DNA of 64,000 bases from Firmicutes bacterium UBA3553 (GTDB taxonomy: Bacteria > Bacillota > Clostridia > Tissierellales > Sedimentibacteraceae), in the NCBI GenBank assembly GCA_002381185.1, contig DFOA01000058.1:1-64000 (forward strand). The letters run 5' to 3'. Each line of letters begins with the position of its first letter. The first letter of the stretch is position 1. The notes beneath the pieces are model-generated. The model was not told the DNA's origin. It saw nothing but the letters and a program-made list of their open reading frames with translations, and did not search any database. Below are positions 60,889 through 64,000 of this stretch, one piece after another. A program made the position numbers and the translations under genes.

Positions 60889-61660
60889 GAATTTTCTCCA
60901 ATCTACGTTTTGTAATTTCTAAATATTCTACCACATTATCAAATCCAATGAACTTCCTATTAAGCTTCTTTGAAACAACACCAGTTGTCCCAGAACCACA
61001 GAAAGGATCTAGTATTAAATCTTCTTCATTTGTTGAAGCTAAAATTATCCTTTCTAATAAGTATTCCGGTTTTTGAGTTGGATGCTTGCCTTCTTTTTTT
61101 TCTGAAGACTTTGTAAGGCTACCAGTCCATACATCCTTCATTTGTTTCCCGCTATTTAATTCTTTCATAAGCTTATAATTAAACAAATATTTTTCATTGT
61201 TCTTTCTAGCCCATAGTATAGTTTCAGTTGAATGAGTAAAACACTTACATGCTAGATTAGGAGGAGGGTTTGTTTTTATCCATGTAATATTATTAATTAT
61301 CTTATAACCTTCTTGTTCCAAAGCCATTCCTATTGAATAAATATTATGTAATGTACCAGAAATCCATATTGTGCCATTTGTCTTTAAAACTTTTTTGCAT
61401 AACTTAAGCCATTTCCTATTAAAACTATGTTTATCTACAACATTTTTGCCCATATCCCATTCAGCTTTATTTACAGATACCATTTTCCCACCTTTACAAG
61501 TAATTCCATTATTACTAAGGAAATAAGGAGGATCAGCAAATATCATATCTATAGTTTCAGGTTTAATCTTCTTTAGTAATTCAAAACTATCACCTAGAAA
61601 CAACTGTTCTGATAAACTATTATAAAATGGAACAAGATTGGAGCGTATAATTTTTTCCAT
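60881..61660 (-). CDS. DpnA-like DNA adenine methyltransferase
   Basis: 259 residues. The catalytic IFADPPYFLSNNG (about 40-52) precedes a target-recognition part and the SAM-binding LILDPFCGSGTTGVVSKKLNRKFIG at the C terminus, an order typical of DpnA/MboI second methylases. The pneumococcal relative methylates GATC including single-stranded DNA, which protects incoming transforming DNA. The gene starts one base from the Dam-like gene end and overlaps the endonuclease gene. Confidence 0.93.
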   Translation of the reverse strand: MEKIIRSNLVPFYNSLSEQLFLGDSFELLKKIKPETIDMIFADPPYFLSNNGITCKGGKMVSVNKAEWDMGKNVVDKHSFNRKWLKLCKKVLKTNGTIWISGTLHNIYSIGMALEQEGYKIINNITWIKTNPPPNLACKCFTHSTETILWARKNNEKYLFNYKLMKELNSGKQMKDVWTGSLTKSSEKKEGKHPTQKPEYLLERIILASTNEEDLILDPFCGSGTTGVVSKKLNRKFIGFDNVVEYLEITKRRLEKIHD

Positions 61661-61661
61661 A

Positions 61662-62522
61662 TTACACCTTATAATTATATATTATAACTTCCTCGCCCTT
61701 TCTATTATTAGCATCTGAATTAATCATTCTTTTTACACTTACCACATCTATATACACTTTATATTTAGAATTTTCATCAAATAGATTATTATATAAGTCG
61801 TTAATAAATTCTGTATTATGATTTGTAAGCATACAATGACATCCTTTAATGGTTAATTTCTTGAATAATTCAGCTAGTCTAATATGACTATCTTTATCAA
61901 ATCCTTCTTTTGTATAAGACTCAAATGTTGTAGGATTTAGAGGAGCATAGGGGCTATCAAAGAATATAAAATCACCTTCCCCAGCATCTTTACAAGCATA
62001 TTCAAAATCGCCATCAAGAATAATAATATCCTTTAAATATTTTGAAATCTCCATAATGTTATCTGCATTATATGATGCTTGTCTGCTATTATTGTATGGT
62101 ACATTAAATAATCCTTTTCCATTCACACGATAAAGACCATTAAAACAATGTTTATTAATAAATATAAACATTGCAGCTAATTCAACATCAAAGTCCTCTT
62201 GCATTAACTTATCATTATATTTTTGCCTAATATCATAATAATAACTTTTTCCATCTACCGGTATATTACTATCTAGTTCATTAATTGCTTTTATAAGTTC
62301 TATAGGTGACTGTTTTATTTGTCTATAAGCATTAATAAGTGATTTATTTATATCATTAATAATAGCATCTATAGGTTGTAAGTTAAACAATACCGCTCCA
62401 CCACCTACAAATGGCTCAAAATATCTATTAAAATCCTTAGGCATTCTTTTGTCTATTTCTTCTAGTAATTGTCTTTTTCCACCTGCCCATTTAACAAATG
62501 GTGAAATTTTAAAATTTTCCAT
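61662..62522 (-). CDS. Dam-like (DpnM family) DNA adenine methyltransferase
   Basis: 286 residues. SAM-binding PFVKWAGGKRQLLEEI at the N terminus, ERYFEPFVGGGAVLFN-like second motif, and catalytic motif IV FIFFDSPYAPLNPTTFESYT. Motif IV reads DSPY instead of DPPY, a change within the allowed Asp-Pro-Pro-Tyr family pattern and not expected to abolish activity. It would modify GATC at N6 of adenine to protect from the DpnII-type nuclease. GGTGATATA precedes the ATG. Confidence 0.92.
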   Translation of the reverse strand: MENFKISPFVKWAGGKRQLLEEIDKRMPKDFNRYFEPFVGGGAVLFNLQPIDAIINDINKSLINAYRQIKQSPIELIKAINELDSNIPVDGKSYYYDIRQKYNDKLMQEDFDVELAAMFIFINKHCFNGLYRVNGKGLFNVPYNNSRQASYNADNIMEISKYLKDIIILDGDFEYACKDAGEGDFIFFDSPYAPLNPTTFESYTKEGFDKDSHIRLAELFKKLTIKGCHCMLTNHNTEFINDLYNNLFDENSKYKVYIDVVSVKRMINSDANNRKGEEVIIYNYKV

Positions 62523-62591
62523 TATATCACCGTATCTTTCTATTTACTAAAAATATTATAAACTTATTTAGCTCGAATAACAATTGGTAAA

Positions 62592-63311
62592 TTACTTTTC
62601 AAACACAAATATATATTCGTGCGCTAGTAACAAGAATGAATAATATTGTTTTTTCCAATGCTTTGATGACTCGCAGTTATGCTGTTTCTTAATAATAATT
62701 TCCTTTGATTTAAAACCAGTCTTTAAAAAGCTATCCATCACAAAAAAACCTAAAGGGACTATGTTTCCATTCTTACGAATATCACCCATCATAATAGCAC
62801 AAATTTTCCCTGGCTTTAAAACCCTATATGATTCTTCTGCAACTCTTTTCATTTCTACAATAAACAGACTAAAATCTAATAATGAAATATCATCTTTATT
62901 ATCAACACTATATTTTATAATATCTGCATATGGTGGATGAGTACATATTAAATCAATACTCTCATCTTTCAAACATAACTTTCTCGCATCACCATACTTA
63001 ACAATAATTTTATTATTTAAATCATAATCAAAATTCAGATTACCTTTCGATATTAATATAGACTTCTCATTAATATCAATTCCAATCGCATTTCTACCTA
63101 ATAATTTTGCCTCTACTAATGTTGTGCCACTCCCAAGAAATTGATCAAGGACCCACTCATTTGGTTTGCTATATCGTAATATTAAATTTCTAGGCACAAA
63201 TGGCGTCCAATTACCACGATAATTACCTGAATGAGTTGCCCAACTACCCCTATCAGGAAAAGACCACATAGTAGTCAGTTCCTGACTAAAATTAGTCGGT
63301 TGTAGATTTAT
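62592..63311 (-). CDS. Additional DNA methyltransferase of the RM operon, probable ATA start
   Basis: 225 residues from the ATG at 63269; about 239 if the upstream ATA is used. SAM motif VLDQFLGSGTTLVEAKLLGRNAIGIDIN comes first and catalytic THPPYADIIKYS later, an alpha/gamma-like order of amino-methyltransferases. Upstream of the ATG the frame continues as NLQPTNFSQELTT, joining smoothly to the family's WSFPDRGSWATHSGNYRGNW. A perfect AAGGAGG lies eight bases before an ATA, while the ATG has only AGGA ten bases off. The real start may therefore be ATA. Target sequence and methylated base are unknown. Confidence 0.8.
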   Translation of the reverse strand: MNLQPTNFSQELTTMWSFPDRGSWATHSGNYRGNWTPFVPRNLILRYSKPNEWVLDQFLGSGTTLVEAKLLGRNAIGIDINEKSILISKGNLNFDYDLNNKIIVKYGDARKLCLKDESIDLICTHPPYADIIKYSVDNKDDISLLDFSLFIVEMKRVAEESYRVLKPGKICAIMMGDIRKNGNIVPLGFFVMDSFLKTGFKSKEIIIKKQHNCESSKHWKKQYYSFLLLAHEYIFVFEK

Positions 63312-63351
63312 TAGAATTACCTCCTTAAAAATAAAATAATCGCATTGATCA

Positions 63352-63365
63352 AGAACGTATGTTCT
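63352..63365. promoter_or_regulatory. LexA-like box over the start site of the RM operon
   Basis: AGAAC-GTAT-GTTCT is a perfect palindrome matching the Gram-positive SOS box core GAAC-N4-GTTC. It lies directly downstream of the -10 element, where repressor would block transcription. Confidence 0.55.
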
Positions 63366-63371
63366 GTATTA

Positions 63372-63400
63372 AGTATAGGCCATACATTAAAAATAGTCAA
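63372..63400 (-). promoter_or_regulatory. Promoter of the restriction-modification operon
   Basis: TTGACT (63400-63395) and TATACT (63377-63372) on the minus strand are separated by exactly 17 bp; the start site falls near 63365. Confidence 0.8.
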
Positions 63401-63469
63401 TATTTTTATTAGAAAAATACACCAAATAATAAAAATGTGACGAGTTTAAAGTAAGCGTCAACTTCAAAA

Positions 63470-63616
63470 TTATCATATATAGCTTTTTTCACAATAGTGC
63501 TATTTTTTATAGCTTTTTCTACAACGATTGGATTTTTCCCATCCAACTTGTTTTCTTAAATTATTATATTCATCAATATTTAAACTATCTCTTATCTCAA
63601 TTCCTACTTCATTCAT
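63470..63616 (-). pseudogene. Frameshifted remnant of a GNAT acetyltransferase gene
   Basis: A good start (GGAGAGGTGATTTT before the ATG at 63616) opens MNEVGIEIRDSLNIDEYNNL then RKQVGW, a common GNAT N terminus. It then runs into a premature stop after about 40 codons. In a neighbouring frame it continues as NPIVVEKAIKNSTIVKKAIYDN, the expected GNAT continuation, before similarity is lost. A frameshift in GGATGGGAAAAATCC and loss of the 3' part explain this. Confidence 0.55.
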
Positions 63617-64000
63617 AAAATCACCTCTCCAAATTCCTATTTATCCATATATTACTGCTATTATAACCTATCTGAAATCAAAAATAAATAAATCTCAAAT
63701 AAAATTTGACTGTTATGATATTTTCTAGTAGCAATATAATTTTAATCATCCAATTTATGATATTGTCTTGTAAGTCTTCACTATTAGTTTTATCATAGTC
63801 ATACCTCATGATTTTTCCTGTCCTTTACATTCAAATCCCAATGAACAGCAAGATATTCCATATATGTACTTTAGGCATTTTTCGTCTCTATAGCACTATA
63901 TATTGTAGTCAAACTCTATTTTTTCCTCTATACCACATTTATGACCCATTTTCTAGAAAAACAAGCTGTAACAACTGATGTATTGAAGAATACAATAATA
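63617..64000. other. Right-edge stretch without recognised genes
   Basis: AT-rich DNA with only short frames on both strands. No tRNA, repeat or conserved domain was recognised before the window ends. Confidence 0.45.

Noticed and set aside
1..64000. CRISPR arrays, T-box leaders and common riboswitches
   Set aside because: No regularly spaced direct repeats were seen, and no leader showed the conserved cores expected of these elements.

Overview
The window is AT-rich DNA from a low-GC Gram-positive anaerobe. Strong Shine-Dalgarno sites precede most starts, and TTG starts are used occasionally. The gene content fits an anaerobic member of the Clostridia: an [FeFe]-hydrogenase-like protein, a beta-keto acid cleavage operon, BlaI/M56 sensing, XpaC/TelA, AlgI-like MBOAT acylation and a DpnII-type restriction system. 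The species cannot be named from the sequence. Almost everything from 54 to 34102 lies on the minus strand; later regions are mixed.

Layout. 1-5814: the tip of an IS21-like element overwriting the end of a BceA-type ABC ATPase gene, single enzymes, and an ECF sigma operon (sigma-like protein, sigma factor, DUF4367 anti-sigma). 6015-9195: an orphan EutH transporter and a DUF4256/VOC operon. 9198-18369: a catabolic island made of a sigma-54 activator, GntP permease, CoA-transferase, ketopantoate-reductase-like dehydrogenase and BKACE (DUF849) enzyme, followed by oleate hydratase and a TetR regulator. Upstream of the BKACE gene there is a -24/-12 promoter and three GATGC-N6-GCATC palindromes, so the island carries its activator, promoter, binding sites, transporter and enzymes together. 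18514-24691: TelA/XpaC, a hydrogenase-like protein with a NuoE-like [2Fe-2S] partner, and UvsE. 24953-25026: tRNA-Val(GAC). 25236-28268: an extracellular acylation trio (DHHW, MBOAT, DUF4358). 28442-30683: BlaI and an M56 protease-LCP fusion split by one in-frame stop, under a palindromic BlaI-type operator.

30680-44629 is a patchwork of small enzymes and regulators (VOC, DUF3788, flavin reductase, diguanylate cyclase, ECF sigma/anti-sigma, nitroreductases, DJ-1, ABC exporter with divergent TetR). It contains several gene remnants. 44733-50379: a PEP-synthase/Rph-like dikinase with a TetR gene under twin operators, and a two-component system. 50604-55156: a MoxR, DUF58, transglutaminase operon. 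56130-59476: a putative operon of a class I isoprenoid-synthase-like protein, a HAD phosphatase and a MalY/PatB aminotransferase. 60028-63311: a DpnII-type restriction-modification operon (R, DpnA-like, Dam-like and a further methyltransferase) behind a promoter that carries a LexA-like box. The additional methyltransferase gene appears to begin at ATA.

The window is rich in decayed fragments: an IS-interrupted gene end, a chimeric deletion scar, a partial DUF3788 duplicate, a VOC tail, a GyrI-like domain, a truncated HIT gene and a frameshifted GNAT gene. The most promising systems for follow-up are the self-contained sigma-54/BKACE island, the isoprenoid-synthase-like/HAD pair, and the M56-LCP sensor protein.
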